Source: Blastochloris tepida | Lineage (GTDB): Bacteria; Pseudomonadota; Alphaproteobacteria; Rhizobiales; Xanthobacteraceae | Reading direction: 5' to 3' | Assembly (NCBI RefSeq): GCF_003966715.1 | Contig: NZ_AP018907.1 | Coordinates: 1,476,001 to 1,540,000 of the forward strand | Length of the DNA stretch: 64,000 nt | The notes under the pieces: generated by a model | The model's database searches: none | What the model saw: only the letters and a program-made list of their open reading frames with translations | What the model was told of the DNA's origin: nothing | In this document: positions 43,482 through 53,122 of the stretch, one piece after another | How the letters are laid out: each line of letters starts with the position of its first letter | Position numbering within the stretch: position 1 is the stretch's first letter | Translations under genes and position numbers: made by a program

Positions 43482-44510
43482 ATGCATAGACTTGCCCTTG
43501 TTCTTGCGCTCGGGATCGCCTGCTGCGGCGCGGCGTCTTCGGCCTCCGCCCAGGCGACGCTGAAGACGGTGCAGGCCCGCGGCCATGTCCTGTGTGGTGT
43601 CAGCCAGGGCCTGCCCGGCTTCTCCGCGCCCAACGACAAGGGCCAATGGAGCGGGCTCGATGTCGATTTCTGCCGGGCGCTGGCGGCGGCGATCTTCAAC
43701 GACCCCGCCAAGGTGACCTTCGTGCCGCTGTCGGCCAAGGACCGTTTCACCGCGCTGCAATCGGGCGACATCGAAGTGCTGGCGCGCAACTCGACCTGGA
43801 CGCTGTCGCGCGACACCGCGCTGGGGCTCGATTTCCCGGCCATCACCTTCTACGACGGCCAGGGCTTCATGGTGCGCAAGTCGCTGAAGGTCTCATCGGC
43901 GCTGGAATTGACCGGCGCCTCGATCTGCACCCAGACCGGCACCACCACCGAGCTCAACGCCGCCGACTACTTCCACGCCCACAACATGACCTACGAAATG
44001 GTGGCCTTCGCCACCAATGACGAGGCGATCAAGACCTACGACACCGGCGAGAACGGCCGCTGCGACGCCTTCACCACCGACATTGCCGGACTCTCCGCCG
44101 AGCGGCTGAAGCTCGCCAATCCGGACGACCATGTCGTGCTGCCCGAGGTCATCTCCAAGGAACCGCTGGGTCCGGCGGTGCGCCATGGCGACGCCCAGTG
44201 GGCCGACATCGTGCGCTGGACGCATTTCGCCATGATCACCGCCGAGGAGCTCGGCGTGTCCGCGGCGACGGTCGACACCATGCTGAAATCGCCCAATCCC
44301 GAGGTGCGGCGCCTGCTCGGCACCGAGGGCAATGCCGGCGAGCAGCTTGGCCTGACCAAGGACTGGGTGGTGCGCATCGTCAAGCGGGTCGGCAATTATG
44401 GCGAGGTGTTCGAGCGCAATGTCGGCAAGGACTCGCCGCTCGGCATCGCCCGCGGCCAGAACGCGCTGTGGACCAAGGGCGGCCTGCAGTATGCGCCGCC
44501 GATAAGGTAG
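43482..44510 (+). CDS. aapJ: General L-amino-acid ABC transporter, substrate-binding protein
   Basis: 342 residues from ATG 43482 (GGGAAGG upstream). The signal peptide ends near ASAQATL. The mature start TLKTVQARGHVLCGVSQGLPGFS and the WSGLDVDFCRALAAAIF segment are typical of AapJ/BztA, including the conserved Cys residues. It binds polar and branched amino acids in the periplasm. First gene of aapJQMP. Confidence 0.95.
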   Translation: MHRLALVLALGIACCGAASSASAQATLKTVQARGHVLCGVSQGLPGFSAPNDKGQWSGLDVDFCRALAAAIFNDPAKVTFVPLSAKDRFTALQSGDIEVLARNSTWTLSRDTALGLDFPAITFYDGQGFMVRKSLKVSSALELTGASICTQTGTTTELNAADYFHAHNMTYEMVAFATNDEAIKTYDTGENGRCDAFTTDIAGLSAERLKLANPDDHVVLPEVISKEPLGPAVRHGDAQWADIVRWTHFAMITAEELGVSAATVDTMLKSPNPEVRRLLGTEGNAGEQLGLTKDWVVRIVKRVGNYGEVFERNVGKDSPLGIARGQNALWTKGGLQYAPPIR

Positions 44511-44547
44511 AGGACGCGTCGTCGTTCCGGCTACCACGAAAGGCGAC

Positions 44548-45732
44548 ATGACCAACGAATCGGACTCCGCCCCCGGTCGCCGGTTTCGCCTGACCCCGGC
44601 GGCGGTCCGCGCCGCGGCGCTGCAGGCGGCACTCGTCGGCGCGGTGGTCCTCCTCGCCTGGAGCCTGATCGCCACCGCCCGCCAGAACCTCGCCGACCAG
44701 CACATCGCCTCCGGCTTCGGCTTCCTGCAGCAGACCGCCGGCTTCGACGTGTCGCAGAGCCTCATCGCCTACAATCGCTCCGACACCTATGGCCGCGTGT
44801 TCCTGGTCGGGCTCGCCAACACGCTGCTGGTCTCGGTACTCGGCGTCCTGTTCGCCACCGTCATCGGCTTTGCCGTCGGCATCGCCCGGCTGTCGCCATC
44901 CTGGGTGCTGGCACGGTTGGCCGGCGCCTATGTCGAGATCACCCGCAATCTGCCGCTGCTGTTCCAGATCCTGTTCTGGTACCTGCTGATGATCGGCGTG
45001 CTGCCGGGGCCGCGCCAGAGCCTGGAGGGGCCGTTCGGCCTCGTCCTCAATAATCGCGGCCTGATCCTGCCGCAGCCGGTGGCGGGCGTCGGGCTCGAAT
45101 GGGTGGCCGTGGCGGCCGGCGCGGCCGTTGTTGCCGCGGCCGTCGTCTCAAGATGGGCGCGGGCGCGCCAGGCCCGCACCGGCCGCGGCTTTCCCGCCGG
45201 CAGGGTGTCGGCGCTGCTGATCGTGGGCGTGCCGCTGGCGGTGTTCCTCCTGCTCGGCCAGCCGCTGACGCTGGCGCCGGCCGAATTGCGCGGCTTCAAT
45301 TTCATCGGCGGCATCCGGCTGGTGCCGGAATTCGTGGCGCTGGTGGCGGGGCTCGCGCTCTACACCGCCGGCTTCATCGCCGAGATCGTGCGCGCCGGCA
45401 TCCAGGCCGTCGATCGCGGACAGAGCGAGGCTGCCGCCTCGCTCGGCCTGCGGCCGGGGCGAACGCTGCAGCTTGTGGTGATCCCGCAGGCGATGCGGGT
45501 GATCGTGCCGCCGCTGACCAGCCAGTATCTCAACGTCGTCAAGAACTCCTCGCTGGCGATGGCGGTGGGCTTTCCCGATCTGGTCGCGGTGTTCGCCGGC
45601 ACCACGCTGAACCAGACGGGACAGGCGATCGAGATCATCGCCATGACCATGGCGGTCTATCTCGCCATCAGCCTTCTCACCGCGCTGGCGATGAACCTCT
45701 ACAATCGGCGCCTTGCGCCGGTCGGGCGATAG
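44548..45732 (+). CDS. aapQ: General L-amino-acid ABC transporter, permease
   Basis: 394 residues. HisMQ-type permease with the long N-terminal part peculiar to AapQ/BztB. The EAA loop is GQSEAAASLGLRPGRTLQLVVIPQAMRVIVPPLTSQYLNVVKNSSLA. It begins 37 bases after aapJ, with AAGG before the start. Confidence 0.95.
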   Translation: MTNESDSAPGRRFRLTPAAVRAAALQAALVGAVVLLAWSLIATARQNLADQHIASGFGFLQQTAGFDVSQSLIAYNRSDTYGRVFLVGLANTLLVSVLGVLFATVIGFAVGIARLSPSWVLARLAGAYVEITRNLPLLFQILFWYLLMIGVLPGPRQSLEGPFGLVLNNRGLILPQPVAGVGLEWVAVAAGAAVVAAAVVSRWARARQARTGRGFPAGRVSALLIVGVPLAVFLLLGQPLTLAPAELRGFNFIGGIRLVPEFVALVAGLALYTAGFIAEIVRAGIQAVDRGQSEAAASLGLRPGRTLQLVVIPQAMRVIVPPLTSQYLNVVKNSSLAMAVGFPDLVAVFAGTTLNQTGQAIEIIAMTMAVYLAISLLTALAMNLYNRRLAPVGR

Positions 45733-45735
45733 ATC

Positions 45736-46866
45736 ATGAGCCGCGACGTCTTCGTCCGCAGGGAGCTTCAGCCGGCACTGCCGCCGCCGGTGTCGGTGTC
45801 GGGTCCGTTCGGATGGCTGCGCACGCGGCTGTTCGCCGGCCCGCTCAGCACGGTGCTGACGCTTGCGAGCCTCGCGGCGCTGTGGCTGATCGTGCCGCCC
45901 TTGGTGCGCTTTCTTCTCATCGACGCGGTATGGAGCGGCGAGGGGCGCGAGGCCTGCCTTGGAGAGACCGTCGGGCGGCCGGTCGGCGCCTGCTGGCCGT
46001 TCATAACCGCTAAGCTCGGCCAACTGATCTACGGCTTCTATCCGGCCGGCGAGCGCTGGCGCGTCGATCTGGTGTTCGCCACGGCCCTGGCGCTGCTGGT
46101 GCCGCTGCTCATTCCGCCTGCGCCGTTCAAGCGCCTCAATGCCGCGCTGTTCTTCGTGGTGTTTCCGGTCGCCGCCTATGTGCTGCTGGTCGGCGGCTGG
46201 TTCGGCCTTGCCGTTGTCGAAACCCGCGCCTGGGGCGGCCTGCTGGTGACGCTGGTGGTGGCGGTCACCGGCATTGTGGCGTCGCTGCCGCTCGGCATCC
46301 TGCTGGCGCTGGGGCGCCGCTCCGACCTGCCGGCGGTGCGCTGGCTTTCGGTCGCCTTCATCGAGTTCTGGCGCGGCGTGCCGCTGATCACCGTGCTGTT
46401 CTTCGCCACCTATATGCTGCCGCTGTTCCTGCCGGGCTCGTGGAGCATCGACAATCTGCTGCGGGCGCTGATCGGCGTGGCGGTGTTCGCCGCCGCCTAC
46501 ATGGCGGAAGTTGTGCGCGGCGGGCTGCAGGGCGTGCCGCGCGCGCAATATGAGGGCGCCACCGCGCTCGGGCTCAGGCCCTGGCAGACGATGGCGCTGG
46601 TGGTGCTGCCGCAGGCGCTGCGCCTCGTCATTCCCGGCATCGTCAACACCTTCATCGGCCTGTTCAAGGACACCACGCTGGTGATGATCGTCGCGATCTT
46701 CGATCTCCTGGGCCAGCTTCGTGCGGCGTTCGCCGATCCGTCGTGGGCGTCGCCCTCGACGCTCTATACCGGCTTCGCCTTCGCCGGCCTAATCTATTTC
46801 GCCTTCTGCTTCGGCATGAGCCGCTACGCGCAATTCATCGAGCGCCGGCTGAAGGCTGGACGTTGA
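45736..46866 (+). CDS. aapM: General L-amino-acid ABC transporter, permease
   Basis: 376 residues. Second HisMQ-type permease, with [22 protein letters not shown] and the EAA loop [48 protein letters not shown]. It starts three bases after the aapQ stop and forms the channel with AapQ. Confidence 0.95.
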   Translation: MSRDVFVRRELQPALPPPVSVSGPFGWLRTRLFAGPLSTVLTLASLAALWLIVPPLVRFLLIDAVWSGEGREACLGETVGRPVGACWPFITAKLGQLIYGFYPAGERWRVDLVFATALALLVPLLIPPAPFKRLNAALFFVVFPVAAYVLLVGGWFGLAVVETRAWGGLLVTLVVAVTGIVASLPLGILLALGRRSDLPAVRWLSVAFIEFWRGVPLITVLFFATYMLPLFLPGSWSIDNLLRALIGVAVFAAAYMAEVVRGGLQGVPRAQYEGATALGLRPWQTMALVVLPQALRLVIPGIVNTFIGLFKDTTLVMIVAIFDLLGQLRAAFADPSWASPSTLYTGFAFAGLIYFAFCFGMSRYAQFIERRLKAGR

Positions 46867-46874
46867 GGATGCAA

Positions 46875-47636
46875 ATGGCGCCGAAGATCGAGACCACCAG
46901 GCACCCGATTGCCATCGAGATCGAAGGGCTCGACAAATGGTTCGGCGGCTTTCACGTGCTGCGCGGCATCGATTTCACCGTGAAGCGCGGCGAGCGGATC
47001 GTGATCTGCGGACCGTCCGGCTCCGGCAAGTCGACGCTGATCCGCTGCATCAATCGCCTTGAGACGTTCGAGCGTGGCCGCATCGTCGTCGATGGCATCG
47101 AACTCACCGACGACATGCGGTGCGTCGACGAGATCCGGCGCGAGGTCGGCATGGTGTTCCAGCAGTTCAATCTGTTTCCGCACCTCACGGTGCTGGAGAA
47201 CTGCACGCTGGCGCCGGTCTGGGTGCGCAAGCTGCCCAGGCGCGAGGCCGAGGCAGTCGCCATGCATTACCTGGAGCGCGTGCGCATCCCCGAGCAGGCG
47301 GGGAAATATCCCGGCCAATTGTCCGGCGGCCAGCAGCAGCGCGTCGCCATCGCCCGCGCGCTGTGCATGAACCCGCGCATCATGCTGTTCGACGAGCCGA
47401 CCTCGGCGCTCGACCCCGAGATGGTGAAGGAGGTGCTCGACACCATGGTGCAGCTCGCGCGCGACGGCATGACCATGCTGGTGGTCAGCCACGAGATGGG
47501 CTTCGCGCGCGAGGTCGCCGACCGCGTGGTGTTCATGGATTCGGGCCAGATCCTCGAGGCGGCGCCGCCCGACGCGTTCTTCGGCACGCCGCAGCACGCG
47601 CGCACACGGGCGTTCCTGGCGCAGGTGCTGCGGTGA
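46875..47636 (+). CDS. aapP: General L-amino-acid ABC transporter, ATP-binding protein
   Basis: 253 residues from ATG 46875 (GAGG six bases upstream); ATG 46869 is an alternative but sits directly against the GAGG. Walker [11 protein letters not shown]-loop [15 protein letters not shown], signature [15 protein letters not shown], Walker [13 protein letters not shown] and the switch His in VSHEMGF are complete. It is the GlnQ/HisP type. Confidence 0.95.
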   Translation: MAPKIETTRHPIAIEIEGLDKWFGGFHVLRGIDFTVKRGERIVICGPSGSGKSTLIRCINRLETFERGRIVVDGIELTDDMRCVDEIRREVGMVFQQFNLFPHLTVLENCTLAPVWVRKLPRREAEAVAMHYLERVRIPEQAGKYPGQLSGGQQQRVAIARALCMNPRIMLFDEPTSALDPEMVKEVLDTMVQLARDGMTMLVVSHEMGFAREVADRVVFMDSGQILEAAPPDAFFGTPQHARTRAFLAQVLR

Positions 47637-47659
47637 ATGGAACGGCTTGCGATACTCGC

Positions 47660-47738
47660 GTAGGGCGCAATAGCGAAGCGTATTGCGCCGCGGCCGGCAA
47701 CGGGAATGGCGGAATACGCTGACGCTATTCCACCCTAC
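47660..47738. repeat. GTAGGG...CCCTAC palindromic repeat
   Basis: Outer inverted repeat GTAGGG/CCCTAC encloses CGCAATAGCGAAGCGTATTG and GGAATACGCTGACGCTATTCC hairpins. This REP type is widespread between proteobacterial genes. Confidence 0.7.
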
Positions 47739-47744
47739 AAGTTC

Positions 47745-47784
47745 GCCTCATCGCGGCTACGCGAAGCGAGAGCCGCGATGAGGC
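47745..47784 (-). terminator. Hairpin after the pyc stop
   Basis: A 14-bp stem GCCTCATCGCGGCT with a 12-base loop that can pair further. It lies 10 bases beyond the pyruvate carboxylase stop. No T-run follows on either strand, so it is a structural 3' end or factor-dependent terminator. Confidence 0.5.
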
Positions 47785-47793
47785 ATCCGGTCT

Positions 47794-50700
47794 CTACCCC
47801 TCGAACACCACCAGCAGATCCTTGGCGTCCACCGGGCTGCCGGGATGCACCAGCACCTCCTTGATGGTGCCGGCGCGCGGCGAGTGCAGCGCGGTTTCCA
47901 TCTTCATCGCCTCGATGGTCATCAGCACGTCGCCGGCCTTCACCGTCATGCCGGGCTTCACCGCCAGCGCCGCCACCGAGCCGGGCAGGGGGGCGGCGAC
48001 GTGGGCGTCGTTGCCGTCCTCGGCCTTGCGGCGGGCGGGGAGCTGCGCGGCGACGACGCGGTTCGGGACCTTGACGAAGCGCGGCTGGCCGTTGAGCTCG
48101 AAGAACACCTCGACCTGGCCGTCCTCGTCCGTTTCACCAATGGCCTGCAGCGAGATCACCAGCGCCTTGCCGCGCTCGATCTCCACCGTGATCTCGTCGC
48201 CGAGCGTCATGCCGTAGAAATAGACCGGGGTCGGCAGCGTCGAGACCGGCCCGTATTTCCGCACCGCGCGCACGAAGTCGCCATAGACCTTGGGGTACAT
48301 CAGGAAGGAGGCGAGGTCGAAGTCGTTCGCCGCCTCCTCGGTCAGCTTGGCGACCTCGGCGCGCTGGGCCTCCAAATCCGTGTCGGCGAGCAGCGATCCC
48401 GGCCGCGCGGTCGAGGCTTCCTTGCCCTTGAGCGCCTTTTTCACCAGCGCTTCGGGCCAGCCGCCGGGGGGCTGGCCGAGATCACCGTGCAGCATCTCGA
48501 CCACCGAGGCGGGGAACGCGATGTCCTTCGCCGGATCGAGCACGTCGGCCGGGGTGATGCCCTGCGACACCATGATCAGCGCCATGTCGCCGACCACCTT
48601 CGACGACGGCGTCACCTTGACGATGTCGCCAAACAAATCGTTGGCGTCGCGATAGGCCCTCGCCACGTCGTGCCAGCGGGTGTCGAGGCCGAGCGCGCGC
48701 GCCTGCTCCTTGAGATTGGTGAACTGGCCGCCCGGCATCTCGTGCAGGTACACTTCCGAGGCGCCGGCCTTGAGGTCGCTCTCGAACGCGGCGTACTGGT
48801 CGCGCACCGCCTCCCAATAGAAGCTGAGATGGCGGATGACGTCGTGATCGAGCCCGGTGTCGCGCTCGGTGTGCTCCAAGGCCTGGACGATCGAGCCGAG
48901 GCAGGGCTGCGAGGTGAGGCCGCTCATGGCGTCCATCGCGGCATCCACCGCATCGGCGCCGGCGTCGATCGCCGCCAGCACCGAGGCGCCCGAAATTCCC
49001 GAGGTATCATGGGTGTGGAGGTGGATCGGCAGGCCGACCTCCTCCTTCAGCGCCTTCACCAGCACGCGGGCGGCGGCGGGCTTGAGCAGCCCCGCCATGT
49101 CCTTGATGCCGAGGATGTGGCAGCCGGCCTTCTCCAGCTGCTTGGCGAGATCGACATAGTAGTTGAGCGAGAACTTGGCGCGGTCGGGATCGAGAATGTC
49201 GCCGGTGTAGCAGATGGCGCCTTCCGCCAGCCGTCCGGTCTCGCCCACCGCGTCGATGGCGACGCGCATGTTCTCGACCCAGTTCAGGCAGTCGAACACG
49301 CGGAAGACGTCGATGCCGCCGGCCGCCGCCTGCCGGACGAAGAACTTCACCACATTGTCCGGATAGTTGGTGTAGCCGACGCCGTTGGCGCCGCGCAGCA
49401 GCATCTGCAGCAGCAGGTTCGGCACCCGCTCGCGCAGGGTGGCGAGGCGCTCCCACGGGTCCTCGTTGAGGAAGCGCATGGCGACGTCGAACGTCGCGCC
49501 GCCCCAGCACTCCAGCGAGAACAGCTGCGGCAGCGCGGTCGAATAGGCCTCGGCGGCGGCGATGATGTCGAACGAGCGCATGCGCGTCGCGATCAGCGAC
49601 TGGTGGGCGTCGCGCATGGTGGTGTCGGTGACCAGCACCCGCTTCTCGGCCTTCATCCATTGGGCGAAGCGCTTGGGGCCGAGCTGGTCGAGCAGCTGCT
49701 TGGTGCCGTCGGGGGCCTCGCGCGCGGGGCCGAACACCGGCACCACCGGCTCGCGGGCGGTGGCCGGCGGCTTGGCGCGGCCCTTGACCTCGGGGTGGCC
49801 GTTGATGGTGACGTCGGCGATGTAGCCGAGCAGCTTGGTGGCGCGGTCGCGCGGCTTGGCGACCTGGAACAGTTCCGGCGTCTCGTCGATGAAGCGGGTG
49901 GTGTAGCTGCCATTGCGGAAGCGCGGGTGGTTCAGCAGCGATTCCAGGAAGGCCAGATTGGTGGCGACGCCGCGGATGCGGTATTCGCGCAGCGCCCGCT
50001 CCATGCGAAAGATGGTCTCGTCCGGCGACGGCGCCCAGGCGGTGACCTTTTCCAGCATCGGGTCGTAGAACGGCGTCACCACCGCGCCGGAATACGCGGT
50101 GCCGCCATCGACGCGGATGCCGAAGCCGAAGGCGCCGCGATAGGCGGTGATGCGCCCGTAGTCCGGAATGAAGTTATTCTCCGGATTCTCGGTGGTGATG
50201 CGGCACTGCATGGCGTGGCCATCGAGCCGGATATCGTGTTGCGCCGGAATCCCGGTCTCGGCAATTTCGCCGAGCCGGCCGCCCTGGGCGATGCGGATCT
50301 GCGCCTTCACGATGTCGAGCCCGGTGACCACCTCGGTCACGGTGTGCTCGACCTGGACGCGCGGATTGACTTCGATGAAGTAGAAGGCGCCGGTGTCGGC
50401 ATCCATCAGGAACTCGACCGTTCCGGCGCCGACATAATCGGTGGCGCGGCCGATCTTCAGCGCCGCTGCAGCGAACGCTTCGCGCGCCGCAGCGTCGAGA
50501 TACGGCGCCGGAGCGCGCTCCACGACCTTCTGATGGCGGCGCTGGATGGTGCAGTCGCGCTCGAACAGATGGACGAGGTTGCCGTGGCGGTCGCCCAGGA
50601 GCTGCACCTCGACGTGGCGGGCGCGGCGTACCAGCTTCTCCAGATAGACCTCGTCCTTGCCGAACGCCGCCTTGGCCTCGCGCCGGGCGGTGGTGACGGT

Positions 50701-51279
50701 GTCGATCAGGCCCTGCGGACCTTCGATCGGCCGCATGCCGCGGCCGCCGCCGCCCCAGGAGGCCTTTAGCATCACCGGGTAACCGATTGCGGCGGCAAGC
50801 CTTTCGATCTCGGCCGGGTCGTCCGGCAGCGGGTCGGTGGCCGGCATCACCGGCACGCCGACGGAAATCGCGAGGTTGCGCGCCGCCACCTTGTTGCCGA
50901 GCGTGCGCATGGTGTCGGGGGAAGGCCCGATGAAGATGATGCCGGCCTCGGCACAAGCCTCGGCAAAGTCGGGGTTTTCCGACAGGAACCCGTAGCCGGG
51001 GTGGATGGCGTCGACCTGCGCGTCCTTGGCGACCCGGATCACCTCGTCGATCGAGAGATAGGCTGCGATCGGGCCGAGCTTCTCACGGCCCGGCCGCGCC
51101 TTGCCGACCTCGTAGGCCTCGTCGGCCTTGAAGCGGTGGAGCGAGAGCTTGTCCTCCTCCGCATAGATCGCCACCGTGCGGATGCCGAGCTCGGTCGCGG
51201 CGCGGAACACGCGGATGGCGATCTCGGAGCGGTTGGCGACGAGGAGGCGGCGGATCGGACGCGGCGGAACGTTGGGCAT
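47794..51279 (-). CDS. pyc: Pyruvate carboxylase
   Basis: 1161-residue single-chain biotin enzyme that makes oxaloacetate from pyruvate, bicarbonate and ATP for anaplerosis. The biotin carboxylase part (about 1-460) has the GGGGRGMR ATP loop and EVNPRVQVEHTVTE. The carboxyltransferase TIM barrel (about 545-810) has TTMRDAHQSLIATRMRS. The allosteric linker and the C-terminal carrier domain follow, with the biotinyl Lys1126 in EAMKMETALH. The order matches other alphaproteobacterial Pyc proteins such as Rhizobium etli. Confidence 0.97.
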   Translation of the reverse strand: MPNVPPRPIRRLLVANRSEIAIRVFRAATELGIRTVAIYAEEDKLSLHRFKADEAYEVGKARPGREKLGPIAAYLSIDEVIRVAKDAQVDAIHPGYGFLSENPDFAEACAEAGIIFIGPSPDTMRTLGNKVAARNLAISVGVPVMPATDPLPDDPAEIERLAAAIGYPVMLKASWGGGGRGMRPIEGPQGLIDTVTTARREAKAAFGKDEVYLEKLVRRARHVEVQLLGDRHGNLVHLFERDCTIQRRHQKVVERAPAPYLDAAAREAFAAAALKIGRATDYVGAGTVEFLMDADTGAFYFIEVNPRVQVEHTVTEVVTGLDIVKAQIRIAQGGRLGEIAETGIPAQHDIRLDGHAMQCRITTENPENNFIPDYGRITAYRGAFGFGIRVDGGTAYSGAVVTPFYDPMLEKVTAWAPSPDETIFRMERALREYRIRGVATNLAFLESLLNHPRFRNGSYTTRFIDETPELFQVAKPRDRATKLLGYIADVTINGHPEVKGRAKPPATAREPVVPVFGPAREAPDGTKQLLDQLGPKRFAQWMKAEKRVLVTDTTMRDAHQSLIATRMRSFDIIAAAEAYSTALPQLFSLECWGGATFDVAMRFLNEDPWERLATLRERVPNLLLQMLLRGANGVGYTNYPDNVVKFFVRQAAAGGIDVFRVFDCLNWVENMRVAIDAVGETGRLAEGAICYTGDILDPDRAKFSLNYYVDLAKQLEKAGCHILGIKDMAGLLKPAAARVLVKALKEEVGLPIHLHTHDTSGISGASVLAAIDAGADAVDAAMDAMSGLTSQPCLGSIVQALEHTERDTGLDHDVIRHLSFYWEAVRDQYAAFESDLKAGASEVYLHEMPGGQFTNLKEQARALGLDTRWHDVARAYRDANDLFGDIVKVTPSSKVVGDMALIMVSQGITPADVLDPAKDIAFPASVVEMLHGDLGQPPGGWPEALVKKALKGKEASTARPGSLLADTDLEAQRAEVAKLTEEAANDFDLASFLMYPKVYGDFVRAVRKYGPVSTLPTPVYFYGMTLGDEITVEIERGKALVISLQAIGETDEDGQVEVFFELNGQPRFVKVPNRVVAAQLPARRKAEDGNDAHVAAPLPGSVAALAVKPGMTVKAGDVLMTIEAMKMETALHSPRAGTIKEVLVHPGSPVDAKDLLVVFEG

Positions 51280-51341
51280 CTGGCTCGGCTCACGCAGGAA
51301 CGACGGGAGGGCGATGACGGGAACGGAGCCTTCTTACACGA

Positions 51342-51367
51342 AACTCCGGCCCACGGGGGCCGGAGTT
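51342..51367 (-). terminator. Terminator downstream of sseA
   Basis: An 11-bp stem AACTCCGGCCC with a four-base loop. On the minus strand it is followed by TCGTG after the final TT, so the T-run is weak. It lies about 70 bases after the sseA stop and before the pyc start. Confidence 0.55.
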
Positions 51368-51438
51368 CAGAGTCGTCGGATCTAAATTTACCTTTGGGAA
51401 CAACGACTTTCGACGAAGGTCTAGCTCAAGGTCGACAC

Positions 51439-52284
51439 TCACGCCGCCGTGGTCACCGGCAGCTCGGGCCTCAAGCCCCACTCAGCCCAAGAGCCGTCAT
51501 AGAGGCGTGCGCTCTTGCCGATCGAGTCGAGCGCCAGAGTCAGCACCGCCGCCGTCACGCCCGAGCCGCAGGAGGTGATGATCGGGCGGTCGAGATCGAC
51601 GCCAGCGGCAGTGAAGGCCGCGCGGATGGCCTCCTCGTCGACCAGCCGGCCTTCGGAGACCAGCGTGTCGAACGGAAGGTTCCGGGCGCCCGGCATGTGG
51701 CCGGCCCGCATGCCGGGGCGCGGCTCCGGCATCTCGCCGAAGAAGCGGGCGGGTCCGCGCGCATCGACCACCTGGGCGGAGCCCGTCGTGAGCGCCGACA
51801 GCACGTCCTCGGCCGACGCCACCGCGCTGTGATCGAGGCGGGCATGGAAGGTGTGGGGCGAGCGGGTCACCGGACCGCTCTCGAGCGGGCGGCCCTCGGC
51901 CGTCCATTTCGGCAGTCCGCCGTCGAGGATGAACACGTCGCGGGCGCCCATGATGCGGAAGGTCCACCACACGCGCGGCGCCGAGAACATCCCGAAGGCG
52001 TCGTAGACCACGATGGTCTGGCCGCTGCCGATGCCGAGCTTGCCGACCTCGGTGCCGAACAGGTCCGGCGACGGGATCATGTGCGGGTAGGGCGAGGCCG
52101 GATCCTTGATCTTGTCGATGTCGAAGCGCACCGCATGCGGGATATGGCCGGCGAGATATTCCGCCTCCGCATTGCGGCCGGTCGTCGGAAGCTGATAGGT
52201 GCCCTCGACCACCACCACGTCGGGGGCGCCGAGATGGGCGGCGAGCCATTCGGTCGAGACAAGCCAGCGGCTGCGGGACGGCAT
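51439..52284 (-). CDS. sseA: 3-mercaptopyruvate sulfurtransferase (tandem rhodanese)
   Basis: 281 residues from ATG 52284 (GGAGAA upstream); the open frame continues to 53382 over the opposite-strand gene and is spurious there. Two rhodanese domains. The active Cys239 is in the CGSGVTA loop, the form typical of mercaptopyruvate rather than thiosulfate sulfurtransferases. It transfers sulfur from 3-mercaptopyruvate to thiol acceptors or cyanide. Confidence 0.94.
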   Translation of the reverse strand: MPSRSRWLVSTEWLAAHLGAPDVVVVEGTYQLPTTGRNAEAEYLAGHIPHAVRFDIDKIKDPASPYPHMIPSPDLFGTEVGKLGIGSGQTIVVYDAFGMFSAPRVWWTFRIMGARDVFILDGGLPKWTAEGRPLESGPVTRSPHTFHARLDHSAVASAEDVLSALTTGSAQVVDARGPARFFGEMPEPRPGMRAGHMPGARNLPFDTLVSEGRLVDEEAIRAAFTAAGVDLDRPIITSCGSGVTAAVLTLALDSIGKSARLYDGSWAEWGLRPELPVTTAA

Positions 52285-52385
52285 GGGTGTTCTCCGGGAG
52301 GGATCATGACCGGGGGGTGATCCGGGGTAGCGAAGCATCCGGGCGCTGGCAAGACAGGCCGCCGCAGATAGGGTGTCGGCCGATG

Positions 52386-52415
52386 TGATCCGGACAGGCA
52401 CCTCGACCGTAACAT
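52386..52415 (+). promoter_or_regulatory. RpoE/ECF-type promoter before the ChrR-like gene
   Basis: TGATCC (52386-52391), 18 bases, TAACAT (52410-52415), ending 31 bases before the ATG. The same pattern with the same spacing occurs before the photolyase gene at 60357-60386. From memory, Rhodobacter sphaeroides sigma-E promoters are TGATCC-N18-TAA-like. Confidence 0.6.
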
Positions 52416-52446
52416 TGTCGTCAACGCAGCCGAGGTGACGTCGAAC

Positions 52447-53112
52447 ATGACCTATGCGAGCCACGCCGGGGCGGCCGCAGTCGATGCCTTGTTGGCCGAT
52501 TACGCAGCCGGGGCGCTGCGGAGCCCAATGTCCGTATTGATCGAAGCGCATCTGGAACTGTCTCCGGACAACCGTCGCTTCGTGCATGATCTGGAGGCGG
52601 TAGGTGGGATGCTTCTCGACGAGGCGCCGCCGGTGGCCATTGCCGACCGCGATGCCCGTCTTGCCGCCATCTTTGCCGACGAGGCGCCCGCCGAGCCCAT
52701 CCGGGCCCGGCCGCGTCCGCCGGCCGATCCGGTGCTGCCGGTGGCGCTGCGGCGCTTCATCGGCCGTCCATTCAACGAGATCGCCTGGAAGTCCAGGCTG
52801 CCGGGCCTGAAGGAGTGCCATCTCGACAGCAAGGAGGGCGAGGCCAGCCTGCTGTGGATCCGGGCGGGTCAGGCGATGCCCTCGCACACCCACACCGGGC
52901 TTGAGGCGGTACTGGTGCTGAAGGGCGGCTTCGTCGACATCAACGGCCACTATGAGCGGGGCGATGTCGCGGTCGCCGACGAGTCGACCGACCACAAGCC
53001 GGTGGCCGACGACCATGGCGAGGACTGCATCTGCTTCGTCGTCGAGGAAGGCCATGTCAGGCTGACCGGCTTGCTCGGCCGCATCTTCCAGCGCCTCGCC
53101 GGCCAGGGCTGA
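52447..53112 (+). CDS. ChrR-like cupin protein with a defective zinc anti-sigma motif
   Basis: 221 residues. The N-terminal 85 residues align with the anti-sigma domain of ChrR (DALLADYAAGAL and DLEAVGGMLLDE). In R. sphaeroides ChrR zinc is held by His6 and His31-x3-Cys35-x2-Cys38. Here His6 is kept and the motif reads His35-x3-Ser39-x2-Asn42, so both cysteines are gone. The C-terminal cupin keeps metal-binding residues (MPSHTHTGLEAVLVLKGGF and a later His). No sigma-factor gene is adjacent. It may be a metal-independent sensor or an anti-sigma factor for a distant RpoE. SDR follows after 10 bases. Confidence 0.85.
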   Translation: MTYASHAGAAAVDALLADYAAGALRSPMSVLIEAHLELSPDNRRFVHDLEAVGGMLLDEAPPVAIADRDARLAAIFADEAPAEPIRARPRPPADPVLPVALRRFIGRPFNEIAWKSRLPGLKECHLDSKEGEASLLWIRAGQAMPSHTHTGLEAVLVLKGGFVDINGHYERGDVAVADESTDHKPVADDHGEDCICFVVEEGHVRLTGLLGRIFQRLAGQG

Positions 53113-53122
53113 GCGTCTCGAC

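Noticed and set aside
47845..50769. Open frame of about 970 codons antisense to pyc
   Set aside because: Composition is Arg/His/Gly-rich shadow coding, with no domain; pyc on the other strand is complete with all catalytic motifs.
52301..52323. Further TGATCC hexamers near the sseA start as additional RpoE promoters
   Set aside because: No TAN-type -10 element stands 18 bases downstream in either orientation; one copy overlaps the sseA ribosome-binding site.
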